Part shown: positions 27,577 to 36,718 of the stretch, piece by piece
Layout: each line of letters starts with the position of its first letter
How positions within the stretch are numbered: the stretch's first letter is position 1
Origin: Chryseobacterium sp. Leaf201
GTDB taxonomy: Bacteria > Bacteroidota > Bacteroidia > Flavobacteriales > Weeksellaceae
NCBI RefSeq assembly: GCF_001421435.1
Contig: NZ_LMKA01000057.1
Coordinates: forward strand, 1 to 64,000
Length of the DNA stretch: 64,000 nt
Direction: 5' to 3'
The notes under the pieces: generated by a model
The model's database searches: none
Seen by the model: only the letters and a program-made list of their open reading frames with translations
Told to the model about the DNA's origin: nothing
Position numbers and translations under genes: made by a program

Positions 27577-28167
27577 ATGAAAAAAATATTCATCACCTCT
27601 ACGCTGTTCTTATTCATTATTTCATGTCAGGAAAATAAAACGGCTGATCATGATATGGTTGAACAGGCTGTTGAAAATACAGAATCAGGCTTTTCTATAA
27701 AACGGATGAGCAAATCCAAAGCCATAATTGATGCGATCTACATGGAAAAAATTAAAGATGATGAACGTCTTAAAGGTCTCCACAAAAGGTTTCTATCTTT
27801 GCGGAATGACAGTGAAGTAATGGAGGATCTGTATGATGATGTTATAAGATCATCTGAAAACTATTACGCTGATGCAGAGATAAGGACGAAAAACATCATG
27901 GATTCTGCTTTACAGAAAGAAGTTTTAAATCTTTTAAAAAACAGTTCAGAAAAATACGATGTTAAAATCAATAAACTGAATGCATTAAAAATTCAGGTAA
28001 ATTTCAATGCCATACAACTTAATTCTTTTTATGACATCTATAAAATTAAAAAAACGCTTCCTGAAATCGAAAAGTATCAGGAGACCCATCCTCTGGAAAC
28101 AGATAGTTTAGAAAATTTCATTAATAAGCAAAACCAGTTATTAAACGAATTGAAAAATTTAAAATAA
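27577..28167 (+). CDS. Hypothetical lipoprotein, 196 residues
   Basis: Lipoprotein signal peptide with lipobox FIISC (Cys17). The mature protein is charged and mainly helical, with probable coiled-coil stretches (about 45-195) rich in Lys, Glu and Leu. I do not recognise a domain. It begins two bases after the dioxygenase gene and overlaps the next start by one base, so it is translated with the operon. A membrane-anchored lipoprotein among cytosolic oxygenases is unexpected and may be only an operon passenger. Confidence 0.75.
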   Translation: MKKIFITSTLFLFIISCQENKTADHDMVEQAVENTESGFSIKRMSKSKAIIDAIYMEKIKDDERLKGLHKRFLSLRNDSEVMEDLYDDVIRSSENYYADAEIRTKNIMDSALQKEVLNLLKNSSEKYDVKINKLNALKIQVNFNAIQLNSFYDIYKIKKTLPEIEKYQETHPLETDSLENFINKQNQLLNELKNLK

Positions 28168-29285
28168 TGGATTCAATCTCAATTATCGGGGCGGGAATCG
28201 GCGGGCTTACGCTTGGGAATGTCCTCAAACAGCTGGATATTAATTTTACGGTCTATGAATCGGCACCGGAAATCAGGCCTGTAGGAGCCGGCATTATGAT
28301 GGCTGTAAACGCAATGCAGGTATTCGATAAACTGGGATTGAAAGAAAAAATTGAAAATGCAGGGAATAAAATTCACGCCATTTCGATAACAGATGAAAAT
28401 TTAAAGCTTATTTCCAAAACTGATGTCCTTGCCCTTGAAAAGAAATACAACTCCTGTAACGTGGCCATCCACAGGGCAGAACTGCAGAAAATCCTGGCAG
28501 AAGAAATTGGTTTTGAAAGGATAAAGCTGGGGCATGCTCTGCAGTCAATCGAACGGCAGGAACACTATACGCTGAATTTTAATAACGGAAACCGTGTGGT
28601 AAGTCCCGTTGTTTTTGGTGCCGACGGAATACATTCAAAAATCCGGCACCAGATCCTGAAAACCGGACAGATCAGGGATGCAAAGCAAAAATGCTGGCGC
28701 GGATGGGCAGATTTCACCCTGCCTGAACAATATGAACATGAAGCTTTTGAAATGTGGGAAAAAGGGAAACGCTTCGGTTTTGTGCAGATGTCGGGCCATA
28801 AAGTATACTGGTATGCGGTAGTCAATAACAGCATATATAAACATTCCCATACCGTAGCAGAACATTTTAACGGCTTCCATCCTTTGGTTTTACAGCTGAT
28901 TGAAGCTACTCTGCCGGAACACACCATTCTAACTGACCTTACTGATCTCGCTCCTATTCCGAAATGGTACGCGGATCACCTTTGTCTGATTGGCGATGCT
29001 GCCCATGCCACCACTCCGAATATGGGACAGGGAGCCTGTCAGGCCATTGAAGATGCCTATATCATCGGTAAACTTCTGGAAAACAACAAGGATTTCAATT
29101 CTGTTTTCAGGGAATTCCAAGAAATAAGGAGAAAAAAAGTGGATCAGGTCATCAGTACCAGCTGGCATATCGGCAAGTTTTCACAATGGGAAAAAGCCAC
29201 CTTTTTACGGAACTTCCTGATGAGATCTGTCCCTGAAAGCATCAATAAAAGACTGGTGGAGCAAGTGATAAAACTGGAACGGTAA
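28167..29285 (+). CDS. FAD-dependent monooxygenase, PHBH fold
   Basis: A 372-residue flavoprotein hydroxylase. The N-terminal FAD motif is IIGAGIGGLTLGN (residues 5-17), followed by the YESAPEIRPVGAGI strand. The DG motif lies in FGADGIHSKIR (about 152) and the FAD/GD motif in CLIGDAAHATTPNMGQGACQ (about 275). These are the three fingerprints of group A flavin monooxygenases, which hydroxylate aromatic or related compounds using NAD(P)H. The gene overlaps the lipoprotein stop by one base and ends the operon. Substrate unknown; it is not obviously TetX. Confidence 0.9.
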   Translation: MDSISIIGAGIGGLTLGNVLKQLDINFTVYESAPEIRPVGAGIMMAVNAMQVFDKLGLKEKIENAGNKIHAISITDENLKLISKTDVLALEKKYNSCNVAIHRAELQKILAEEIGFERIKLGHALQSIERQEHYTLNFNNGNRVVSPVVFGADGIHSKIRHQILKTGQIRDAKQKCWRGWADFTLPEQYEHEAFEMWEKGKRFGFVQMSGHKVYWYAVVNNSIYKHSHTVAEHFNGFHPLVLQLIEATLPEHTILTDLTDLAPIPKWYADHLCLIGDAAHATTPNMGQGACQAIEDAYIIGKLLENNKDFNSVFREFQEIRRKKVDQVISTSWHIGKFSQWEKATFLRNFLMRSVPESINKRLVEQVIKLER

Positions 29286-29324
29286 ACAGTCACAGCAAAC
29301 CCATCTAAAAAAACAGAAAAAATA

Positions 29325-29351
29325 AAAGGAACCCTAAGCTGAGTTCCTTTT
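29325..29351. terminator. Terminator between convergent monooxygenase and multicopper oxidase genes
   Basis: AAAGGAAC (29325-29332) and GTTCCTTT (29343-29350) form a stem with flanking A and T tracts, usable by both strands. Confidence 0.75.
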
Positions 29352-29354
29352 GAT

Positions 29355-31889
29355 TTAATACATTAAAGTAATTCCGGCTCCCCATCCCATTTCATTGTCA
29401 TAATTTCCGGAAACGGATAAATATTTCTGCACGATATACCGCAATCCGGTATTGAATTCTCCGTCAGAATTCACACTGAAATTCCCTCGCAGTCTCCTGG
29501 AAAGCGGAATATCTTCTCTGCTGAATTCCAATATCAACTTACCATTATGATCTACACTGGCATCGGCCGTAATCAGCATCGGTAAAAGATACTGCACCCC
29601 AACGGTAAAAGCCGCCTTTGTCGCAGAAGCCTTTTGCTGTCCGAACCATGTTTTCCTACCATGGAAATCCATGCCCTCCTTTTCCGCCATCTGCCTTTCC
29701 ATCATTTCATGATTTTTTTGAATCCTGAATCCCGCATAAGGCAAAGCCCACTGAAATTTTCCTAAAAACCTTCCGACCTTGAAATTTCCGTCGAAATGAT
29801 TGAAGTCCCAATTCGAGTGAAACTCATTTAAGCCGGCCCATCTCGGCCCGAACATCGTCATGGTTTCTGCATGGAGCTTATTGCTGTTGATATCCAGCAT
29901 TGCCATGGAGCTGACCATCCGGTTGTCTTTCAGGAAGCTTTTCCAGGCTAATTTCTTATCCGGAAGCTGTGGATTCGGTTTGGAATTTTCATAACTGAAA
30001 ACCCTTCCCATACCCGCCATCATGTGGTATAAAATATGGCAGTGGAAAAACCAGTCGCCGTCCTGGTTAGCCGCAAACTCAATGGTATCCGTTTCCATCG
30101 GCATGATGTCAACTACATTTTTCAGTGGCGAATATTCCCCTTTTGAATTGATTAGCCTGAAATCATGGCCGTGGAGATGCATCGGATGGCGCATCATCGA
30201 ATTATTATACATCGTAATCCTGAGGATTTCGCCTTTTTTAACCAGGATTTTATCGGTTTCCGTAACCGTTTTATTGTCTAAAGTCCACAGGTAATGGTTC
30301 ATGTTTCCTTCCAGCGTAAACTTTATTTCCCGGACATTTTCCGTAGGGAGAACTGTTTTTTCAGAAGACTTCAGCATATTGTAAGATAGTCTTTTCAGTG
30401 GCTTTTCTTCCTTCATATCCGTCCCCGAATGATCTGGGTGGTCTTCTTCTCCGGTTTCTTTCTTTTTGATGCCCATCATTTCATTCATGTGATCCATTGT
30501 CATCTTCCGCTGGCTTGCAGGAAGTTCAGGATACATTACTTCATTCATATCCATCATCTGGTTGCCCATTGTCATGTTCATCGGCTTCATATTTCCGCTC
30601 ATTTCCATCATTCCGTTCATCATTTTCATGCCTTCAAACAGCTTTAAGCTGGGCAGATCCGGAACTGTTATTTTTTCGCCTGAGCCTAGCCAGAGCGAAG
30701 CATGACCGATCCGGTCTTCAGAAGTAGCACGGAATTCAAAGCTTTTATCCTCAGGAATGGTAACTTCAATATCATAGGTTTCAGAAACGCCTACAATTAA
30801 ACGGTCAACTTCCACAGGAACCACATCATTTCCGTCATTGGCTACCACTTTGATTTTCCCGCCGCCGAAATTCAGCCAGAAATAGGTGGAAGAGCCGCCG
30901 TTTGCCACCCTTAACCGGACTTTATCTCCTGCCTTTAAATCAGCATAGACGGAACTCGGCTGTCCGTTGATGAGAAACTTGTCATAATACACATCGCTTA
31001 CATCCATGGCTTCCATCCTTTTCCACTCATTCAGCGTTTTTGTCCCGAAATTCCCTGATTTTATAGCTTCCCAGTAACTCTGAACTGCATTTTTCTTAAT
31101 CGCATACCAGTCCGTATTGGCCATGTGGAGCCTTCTTGCAATCTGCATCGGATCATCATCACTCCAGTCTCCCAGCAATACAGGGATTTCCCGGGCATAA
31201 TTTTCTTTTGGTTCTGCTTCTCTTTTATTGAACACCAGAATCCCGTTCATCCCGATCTGCTCCTGCAGGCTTTCATGGGAGTGGTACCAATAGGTTCCGT
31301 TTTGTGAAATTTTAAATGTATACAAATGTGTTTCCCCCGGCTTTACAGGTTTTGTTGTAAGATAGGGAACGCCATCCTGTTCATTCGGCAGCACCACGCC
31401 ATGCCAGTGGAATCCCGTGTTTTCTTTCAGCATGTTGTGAAGATAGATTTCCGCGGTATCGCCTTCCGTAAAATATAAAGTCGGGGCCTGTAATCTGCCG
31501 TTAACAGCAATTGCCCTGCGGTTTTTGCCCGTAAAATTCACAATCGTGTCTTTTACGTATAAATCATAGCGTACCTTTTTCCCGCCAAAAGTAATTTTCC
31601 CGTTTGCAGAACTTCTCTTTAGCACAGGACTTTGAGATTCAGCTTTAGGTTCTGGTTTATTTTTAATTTCCGGTTTTATTTCTGTTTTCTGTCCCGGGTT
31701 TATCTGCGCAGCAGCTTCCGGTTTGGTCACAACTGTTTTTTCCACCAGATCCATTCCGCATTTTGGGCAGTCTCCTGCTTTTGCGGAAACGATTTCAGAA
31801 TGCATCGGACAGGTAAATATTGTTTTTGTATTCTGGGAAAAGATGAAAACAGAGCATAAAAACATCAGAAATACTATTATTTTTTTCAT
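29355..31889 (-). CDS. Multicopper oxidase (CopA-like) with heavy-metal domain and C-terminal CopB-like barrel
   Basis: An 844-residue secreted protein in four parts. A signal peptide (1-19) is followed by a small metal-binding domain with CPMHSEI and CPKCGMD (27-52). A multicopper oxidase fold (about 90-640) has the copper-site motifs HWHG, WYHSHE, HPMHLHGH (about 573) and HCHILYHMMAGM (about 620). A Met-rich loop at about 420-475 is typical of copper-tolerance oxidases that oxidise Cu(I). The C-terminal region (about 655-844) has FGPRWAGLNEF, WALPYAGFRI and beta-strand repeats ending in LMY, resembling the outer-membrane protein CopB. It is the last gene of a copper-type cluster, downstream of HYC_CC_PP and DUF3347. 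Confidence 0.9.
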   Translation of the reverse strand: MKKIIVFLMFLCSVFIFSQNTKTIFTCPMHSEIVSAKAGDCPKCGMDLVEKTVVTKPEAAAQINPGQKTEIKPEIKNKPEPKAESQSPVLKRSSANGKITFGGKKVRYDLYVKDTIVNFTGKNRRAIAVNGRLQAPTLYFTEGDTAEIYLHNMLKENTGFHWHGVVLPNEQDGVPYLTTKPVKPGETHLYTFKISQNGTYWYHSHESLQEQIGMNGILVFNKREAEPKENYAREIPVLLGDWSDDDPMQIARRLHMANTDWYAIKKNAVQSYWEAIKSGNFGTKTLNEWKRMEAMDVSDVYYDKFLINGQPSSVYADLKAGDKVRLRVANGGSSTYFWLNFGGGKIKVVANDGNDVVPVEVDRLIVGVSETYDIEVTIPEDKSFEFRATSEDRIGHASLWLGSGEKITVPDLPSLKLFEGMKMMNGMMEMSGNMKPMNMTMGNQMMDMNEVMYPELPASQRKMTMDHMNEMMGIKKKETGEEDHPDHSGTDMKEEKPLKRLSYNMLKSSEKTVLPTENVREIKFTLEGNMNHYLWTLDNKTVTETDKILVKKGEILRITMYNNSMMRHPMHLHGHDFRLINSKGEYSPLKNVVDIMPMETDTIEFAANQDGDWFFHCHILYHMMAGMGRVFSYENSKPNPQLPDKKLAWKSFLKDNRMVSSMAMLDINSNKLHAETMTMFGPRWAGLNEFHSNWDFNHFDGNFKVGRFLGKFQWALPYAGFRIQKNHEMMERQMAEKEGMDFHGRKTWFGQQKASATKAAFTVGVQYLLPMLITADASVDHNGKLILEFSREDIPLSRRLRGNFSVNSDGEFNTGLRYIVQKYLSVSGNYDNEMGWGAGITLMY

Positions 31890-31965
31890 AATATTCCGAT
31901 TTTTTAAAACGGTACCGTCCGAATTGAAGTTAATTCAGACGATACAGCTTGTTATTTGAAGAAAA

Positions 31966-32439
31966 TTAATTAACCGTAGACTTTACATTGCCGCAGGTAA
32001 GCATAGATTTTCCGTAGTAAGGGTTTGCAATCTGTTTTTCACTGCTCAGCCAGCTTCCGTCTGCCATCGGGCAGTACTGGATATAAACAGGCTTTTCGGA
32101 CAGCTTAAATTCTTTTGTCAGCGCAATCATATGATCGGAAAGATTAAAGAATGTTTCCCTCTGCGCTGCGATGTTCCGGGCATCAGAAATCAGGGTGGCC
32201 TCTTTTTTAAGGGTTGTAAGATTACCTTCAGAAATTATTTTATAATCAACGGCAGAAGCTGTTTTGATAAACTCTGTGGCTGCTTTGGATGTTTTGTCTG
32301 CATCATCAGAAGCCAGTGCAGATTTTATGGCGATATAATTCTGATACAGTTTGGAAACCTGTGCGTCTTTTTTAGATTGTGCCACAACTGAAATAACAGA
32401 GAATAAAGAAAATGCTGCTGTAATGATATATTTTTTCAT
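31966..32439 (-). CDS. DUF3347 copper-associated periplasmic protein
   Basis: A 157-residue protein with Sec signal peptide (cleavage after VVAQ, about residue 20). The helical body (YQNYIAIKSALASDD...FFNLSDHM) and the C-terminal block YIQYCPMADGSWLSSE, NPYYGKSMLTCG are the DUF3347 hallmarks. The Cys and Met residues fit copper binding, and the same block occurs in CusB-like efflux proteins. It lies 76 bases upstream of the multicopper oxidase on the same strand and probably works with it in copper handling. Confidence 0.88.
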   Translation of the reverse strand: MKKYIITAAFSLFSVISVVAQSKKDAQVSKLYQNYIAIKSALASDDADKTSKAATEFIKTASAVDYKIISEGNLTTLKKEATLISDARNIAAQRETFFNLSDHMIALTKEFKLSEKPVYIQYCPMADGSWLSSEKQIANPYYGKSMLTCGNVKSTVN

Positions 32440-32550
32440 TGTTTTAAATTTTAGAATAAATAGAATTTTAATAAAGAGATTAAAAATTATCGCATAATGC
32501 GACAGGCTGTGTCGTCCGTAATGAGCATAAAATCAAACGGCTGATGAATT

Positions 32551-32931
32551 CTAAATTCTGAAATTACAATGATGGATGAAGATCGGGACCGGCCGGCGTT
32601 CCGGAGGCGCGTTGATCTGAATCCGGGTAAATTTTGTAGCTGAAAAAGACCGGTCAGTAAATAAGAATCCGTGATCCTCCTCGACTTTCTGAATCTGTTT
32701 TAAAAAGTCGATTTTAAGAAAGTCTGATTTCTGTGAATCATCTGTTTTTATGACCTTGATTACGGTTTTGCAGCAGTCTTCTTTGGTTTTAACTCCACAT
32801 TTACTGCAGAGATCATCCGTTTTCTGACTGACAGAGGCAATTTTGTCCATGCAATAATGAACGCTGAATACCGCTCCGGACGAAAATCCGAAGTAGAATA
32901 CAGAAAACAATATGGCAAGAATCTTTTTCAC
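32551..32931 (-). CDS. HYC_CC_PP family small secreted protein
   Basis: A 126-residue protein with an N-terminal signal peptide or anchor (1-23), then the three blocks that name the family: HYCMDK (about 25), DCCK (about 52) and PPERRPVP near the C-terminus, with additional LCSKCG Cys residues. His and Cys content suggests metal, probably copper, binding. It is the first gene of the cluster with DUF3347 and the multicopper oxidase. Exact function is unknown. Confidence 0.85.
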   Translation of the reverse strand: MKKILAILFSVFYFGFSSGAVFSVHYCMDKIASVSQKTDDLCSKCGVKTKEDCCKTVIKVIKTDDSQKSDFLKIDFLKQIQKVEEDHGFLFTDRSFSATKFTRIQINAPPERRPVPIFIHHCNFRI

Positions 32932-33005
32932 TCAGGCAAAGTTAAAAATATATGTGGTATATATCTTATAAAATTATGGATTCCTTTTATAGAATTCAGA
33001 AAAAA

Positions 33006-33038
33006 TAAAAACCTCGTGAACTTTTCACGAGGTTTTTA
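33006..33038. terminator. Terminator after the TonB-dependent receptor
   Basis: Perfect 14-bp arms AAAAACCTCGTGAA/TTCACGAGGTTTTT around a short loop with symmetric A and T tracts. Confidence 0.92.
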
Positions 33039-33119
33039 TCTTAATCTTATGTCCCACAGATTTCACAGATGGATATTGAGAATGTTCAGCTTTTCTAAAT
33101 CTATTGTGTGAAGTGGCTT

Positions 33120-35336
33120 TTATTTAATTTTAAATTCAAGCTTTACATTAAAAAACCTGCCAGTCAGACGTACCGGAACCGGATACATTAAATTTGTGTT
33201 TGCATCGGAAATCCATTGATTGGCCACTGTATTCCTGATATTGAAAGCATTGAAAACCTGAACTCCCAAAGTCAGCTCTTCAAAATTACCCCAGAAACCG
33301 TATGTTTTTGCATTTTCCTTTCGGTCAATAAATACTTTTGAAAGCCCGATATCAACTCTTTTATAAGAAGGCAGCGTTCTCTGGTACTGATACGGATCAG
33401 TAAGCACCGGAGCACCTGTAGGAAGCCCCATGGCATATACCAACGTCAGGTTTACCCTCATGGACGGGAACTTCGGCATATAATCCTGATAGAACATGGC
33501 AAATCTCAGCCTCTGGTCTGTCGGTCTCGGGATATCGCCTTTATTGTCAATATTTTCGAATACCCTTGCATAACTGGCCGATAACCAGGAGTCAACACCC
33601 GGTACAAATTCCCCGAACAGACGGGTATCAATTCCGTATGCATATCCTGAAGCATTGTTTTTCCCGGTGTAACGGATCCTTACATTATCCATGTAATACG
33701 GAATCAGGTCATTCATTTTCTTGTAGTAGAGTTCTGTTGTCAGCTTGAACGGCCTGTCATCGAAATAAAATTCATAGTCATTCGCCAGAATAGCCTGGAT
33801 GGAACGCTGTGATTTGATATCAGCATTAAAATTACCTTCTAAATCCTTGATTTCCTTATAAAAAGGAGCCTGGTAATAAACACCTCCCGAAAGCCTGAAC
33901 AGCATATCGGTATCCCAGTCGGGTTTGATGGCAAACTGGGCTCTTGGCGAGAAAATGGTTTCATTATTAAAGCTCCAGTGGGCAACCCTGGTGCCTGCGT
34001 TTAAAAATACTTTGTTGCTGCCCCAGAAAAACTTCTGGGAATACTGGGCATATGCAGAAAAACGCGTTGGCTGAATATGGTTTCTCCCTGCAATGTTATA
34101 CATCAGCTTCAGGTCTCCGGCATTCCGCGGATCAATAAATTCTTCGTGCGGAAGGCTGTATCCGGCAGAATCTACCAGCTTCCATTCATTGGTAAGGTCT
34201 TTAAGGTTTTCTTTTTCATATTTAAACCCTACTTCGATATCGGTATTGACGTTTGGCGAAAAACGGGTCCTGAACTGGGCACCGTATGTTTTTACGAACA
34301 GGTCGTTTCTTGCATGCTCAATCTGCCCGCCTGCATCGTATGAAGTTACAGGCTCGCCCGTAACAGGATCAAAAGTCTGTAAAACATAGGCTGATGCAAT
34401 AGAATAATACTCTCTTTCACGGTTCTGGTAGGAAAAAGCATCAAGGGTAAATCTCCATTTATCGGACGGTTTATAGTTCATGGAAACCGTTCCCATCATA
34501 TTTTTATACTTGTCGTCTTCCCTTCCTGCGTAGGCTACATTAAGCTTAAGCGGCTGCTGGAGGCTTCCGAAATCGACTTCCCTTTCTTTAGGGATCATTT
34601 CGTAATCATTCTTGGAATAATATCCGATGAATGAAATATTGAATTTCGGGCTGAAGTGGTAATTGAGATACGTCTGGAAATCCATGTATTTCGGATTAAA
34701 ATCGGTATCTTCTTTTAAAGTATTGAGAACAAGGTTTGTATTCCTGTATCTTCCTGAAAATAAAGCAGTAAATTTTTTATTGTCTTCACTGTCTTTTCCG
34801 GATGCGAATCCGGCAGTAAGCCTTCCGCCTATCAGACTTCCTTCCCCGGAAAGTTCAAATTTTTCAGGCTCACGGTAGTAAATATTTAAGGCTGAAGACA
34901 TTTTATCGCCGTATCTCGGTTCAAAACCTCCGGCTGAGAAATTTACGGTTGATACCATATCAGGATTAATGATGCTTAATCCTTCCTGCTGGGAATTCCT
35001 GATCAGGAAAGGCCTGTAAATTTCAATATCATTGATGTAGATCAGGTTTTCATCGTAGTTTCCGCCACGCACCATGTATTGCGAAGAAAGCTCGGTATTG
35101 GAGTTTACGGAAGGCAGTGTTTTAATAATTCCTTCAATACCTCCGGAAATACTCGCTACGTTCTGGGCATCTTTCGCCGAAATTTTTACGGTAGTAAGAT
35201 CGGTGGTCCTTCCGGTTACCTTTTTCTGGAAAACAACTTCTTCAATAGCAGAAGTTCTCATGGTATCCTTTTTTCTGTTCTGGGAAAATAATAAGGCAGG
35301 AACCAAAAGGCTCAGTGGTAAAACTAGTTTTTTCAA
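33120..35336 (-). CDS. TonB-dependent outer membrane receptor
   Basis: A 738-residue protein. A signal peptide (about 1-19) is followed directly by the plug domain (about 45-160) with LPSVNSNTELSSQYMVRGG and INDIEIYRPF, then a 22-strand barrel with alternating aromatic residues ending in ...FNVKLEFKIK. The usual Bacteroidota N-terminal carboxypeptidase-like CNA-B domain is missing, and no SusD partner is next to it, so it is not a SusC-type polysaccharide importer. It follows the copper cluster upstream on the same strand, but a terminator separates them; copper, siderophore or other ligands are possible. Confidence 0.92.
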   Translation of the reverse strand: MKKLVLPLSLLVPALLFSQNRKKDTMRTSAIEEVVFQKKVTGRTTDLTTVKISAKDAQNVASISGGIEGIIKTLPSVNSNTELSSQYMVRGGNYDENLIYINDIEIYRPFLIRNSQQEGLSIINPDMVSTVNFSAGGFEPRYGDKMSSALNIYYREPEKFELSGEGSLIGGRLTAGFASGKDSEDNKKFTALFSGRYRNTNLVLNTLKEDTDFNPKYMDFQTYLNYHFSPKFNISFIGYYSKNDYEMIPKEREVDFGSLQQPLKLNVAYAGREDDKYKNMMGTVSMNYKPSDKWRFTLDAFSYQNREREYYSIASAYVLQTFDPVTGEPVTSYDAGGQIEHARNDLFVKTYGAQFRTRFSPNVNTDIEVGFKYEKENLKDLTNEWKLVDSAGYSLPHEEFIDPRNAGDLKLMYNIAGRNHIQPTRFSAYAQYSQKFFWGSNKVFLNAGTRVAHWSFNNETIFSPRAQFAIKPDWDTDMLFRLSGGVYYQAPFYKEIKDLEGNFNADIKSQRSIQAILANDYEFYFDDRPFKLTTELYYKKMNDLIPYYMDNVRIRYTGKNNASGYAYGIDTRLFGEFVPGVDSWLSASYARVFENIDNKGDIPRPTDQRLRFAMFYQDYMPKFPSMRVNLTLVYAMGLPTGAPVLTDPYQYQRTLPSYKRVDIGLSKVFIDRKENAKTYGFWGNFEELTLGVQVFNAFNIRNTVANQWISDANTNLMYPVPVRLTGRFFNVKLEFKIK

Positions 35337-35496
35337 AAGAAATGTTTTAAAATTTCAAACGTGAATATATACAATTTATTTTAACTTATTTAAACTTTCT
35401 TTAACATTTAAAACCTGAATATCAAAATACATGAAATCCTTTGTGGAAAGGACTTCATATTTATTCAACTTAAATAAGTCTGAATTTAATAAAGAG

Positions 35497-36306
35497 TTAC
35501 AAAATGGCTTCCCTTACTCTTGTTAATTTCTGCAAGAGGTCTTCCAGGCGATCCAGTCTCAGCATATTGGCTCCGTCTGACAAAGCGGTTTCAGGGGTAG
35601 GATGCGTTTCAATGAAAATTCCGTCTGCCCCTACGGCAATACCAGCCTTGGCAACGGTTTCTATAAGCTCCGGCCTTCCTCCGGTTACCCCGGAACTCTG
35701 GTTAGGCTGCTGTAAAGAATGGGTTACGTCCAGAATGACAGGCGCATAGTCTCTCATGGTAGGAATTCCGCGGTAATCAACAATCAGATCGGTATAGCCA
35801 AAAGAGTTTCCCCTTTCAATAATCGCCACTTTCTGATTATCGGAATCCGTAATCTTCTGAACGGCAAATTTCATGGATTCCGGAGAAAGGAACTGTCCTT
35901 TTTTCAGAGAGACACATTTTCCTGTCTGTGCTGCGGCTACCAGAAGATCAGTCTGACGAACAAGGAATGCAGGGATCTGCAATACGTCTACATACTGCGC
36001 TGCCAGTGCTGCATGTTCATTTTCATGAATATCCGTAGTGGTCGGGATGTTAAAAGTCTCGCCCACTTTTTTAAGGATCTCCAGGGATTTTTCTTCACCA
36101 ATGGTTGTAAAGGAATCTACCCTGCTTCTGTTTGCCTTTTTAAAGCTTCCTTTGAAGATATACGGGATGTTGTATTTGTTGGTGAGTTCCACAACTTTTT
36201 CGGCAATTTTCAAGGCCATATCTTCGCCTTCTATGATGCATGGACCGGCAATGAGAAAAAAGTTTTTTGAGTCTTTGTGATGGATATTATCTAAATACTG
36301 AATCAT
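35497..36306 (-). CDS. kdsA: 3-deoxy-8-phosphooctulonate (KDO-8-P) synthase
   Basis: A 269-residue TIM-barrel aldolase that condenses phosphoenolpyruvate with arabinose-5-phosphate for lipid A core synthesis. The family motifs are present: FLIAGPCIIE, FKGSFKKANRSR, TDIHE, the ligand loop AFLVRQTDLL, ERGNSFGY and DVTHSLQQPN, and the metal-site segment GIFIETHP. The length is typical. The gene kdsB, for the activating step, lies 26 kb away at 62312, so the pathway is dispersed. Cytoplasmic. Confidence 0.97.
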   Translation of the reverse strand: MIQYLDNIHHKDSKNFFLIAGPCIIEGEDMALKIAEKVVELTNKYNIPYIFKGSFKKANRSRVDSFTTIGEEKSLEILKKVGETFNIPTTTDIHENEHAALAAQYVDVLQIPAFLVRQTDLLVAAAQTGKCVSLKKGQFLSPESMKFAVQKITDSDNQKVAIIERGNSFGYTDLIVDYRGIPTMRDYAPVILDVTHSLQQPNQSSGVTGGRPELIETVAKAGIAVGADGIFIETHPTPETALSDGANMLRLDRLEDLLQKLTRVREAIL

Positions 36307-36373
36307 TTTTATTTTTATTAAAAAAGTTCAGTAAAAGTAATGAGAAAACTTCAGAATCCGAAATTATTTATTG

Positions 36374-36718
36374 CTAACTGTAATTAAAGACATCCTGCAT
36401 CAGCGCAGTATAAAAAATGGTAATGATTATAAAAAATATAAAAAACAGAACCAGATAAAGGTAATAGTTTTCTACTTTAAATACTTTTATTAAAAGTAAA
36501 TGAGCGAAAAAATTGAACAGAAAATACCCTCCAACCGTTATGATCCCTTCCAAAATAGAATTGCCTCCTTCTGTTAAGCAATAAAATATTGTGAGAAGAA
36601 TTATGGAAACCACACTGACAGAAAGTCTTTTCACTAAGTTTGAATGTTCAGGGAAAACAAGATAAAAGAAATTACCCAGAGCAAACATGAACAGAATGAA
36701 AATTAAGCCCGTCAGCAT
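36374..36718 (-). CDS. Hypothetical membrane protein, 114 residues
   Basis: A small protein with four predicted membrane helices (about 2-20, 30-50, 57-77, 84-108) and no recognised motif. Its ATG overlaps the stop of the DUF1697 gene by one base (TAATG), so the two are translationally coupled. Function unknown. Confidence 0.7.
   Translation of the reverse strand: MLTGLIFILFMFALGNFFYLVFPEHSNLVKRLSVSVVSIILLTIFYCLTEGGNSILEGIITVGGYFLFNFFAHLLLIKVFKVENYYLYLVLFFIFFIIITIFYTALMQDVFNYS

Noticed and set aside
28167-29285. Tetracycline-inactivating TetX
   Set aside because: Only the general flavin monooxygenase fingerprints are visible; nothing specific to TetX was seen and the operon context is different.
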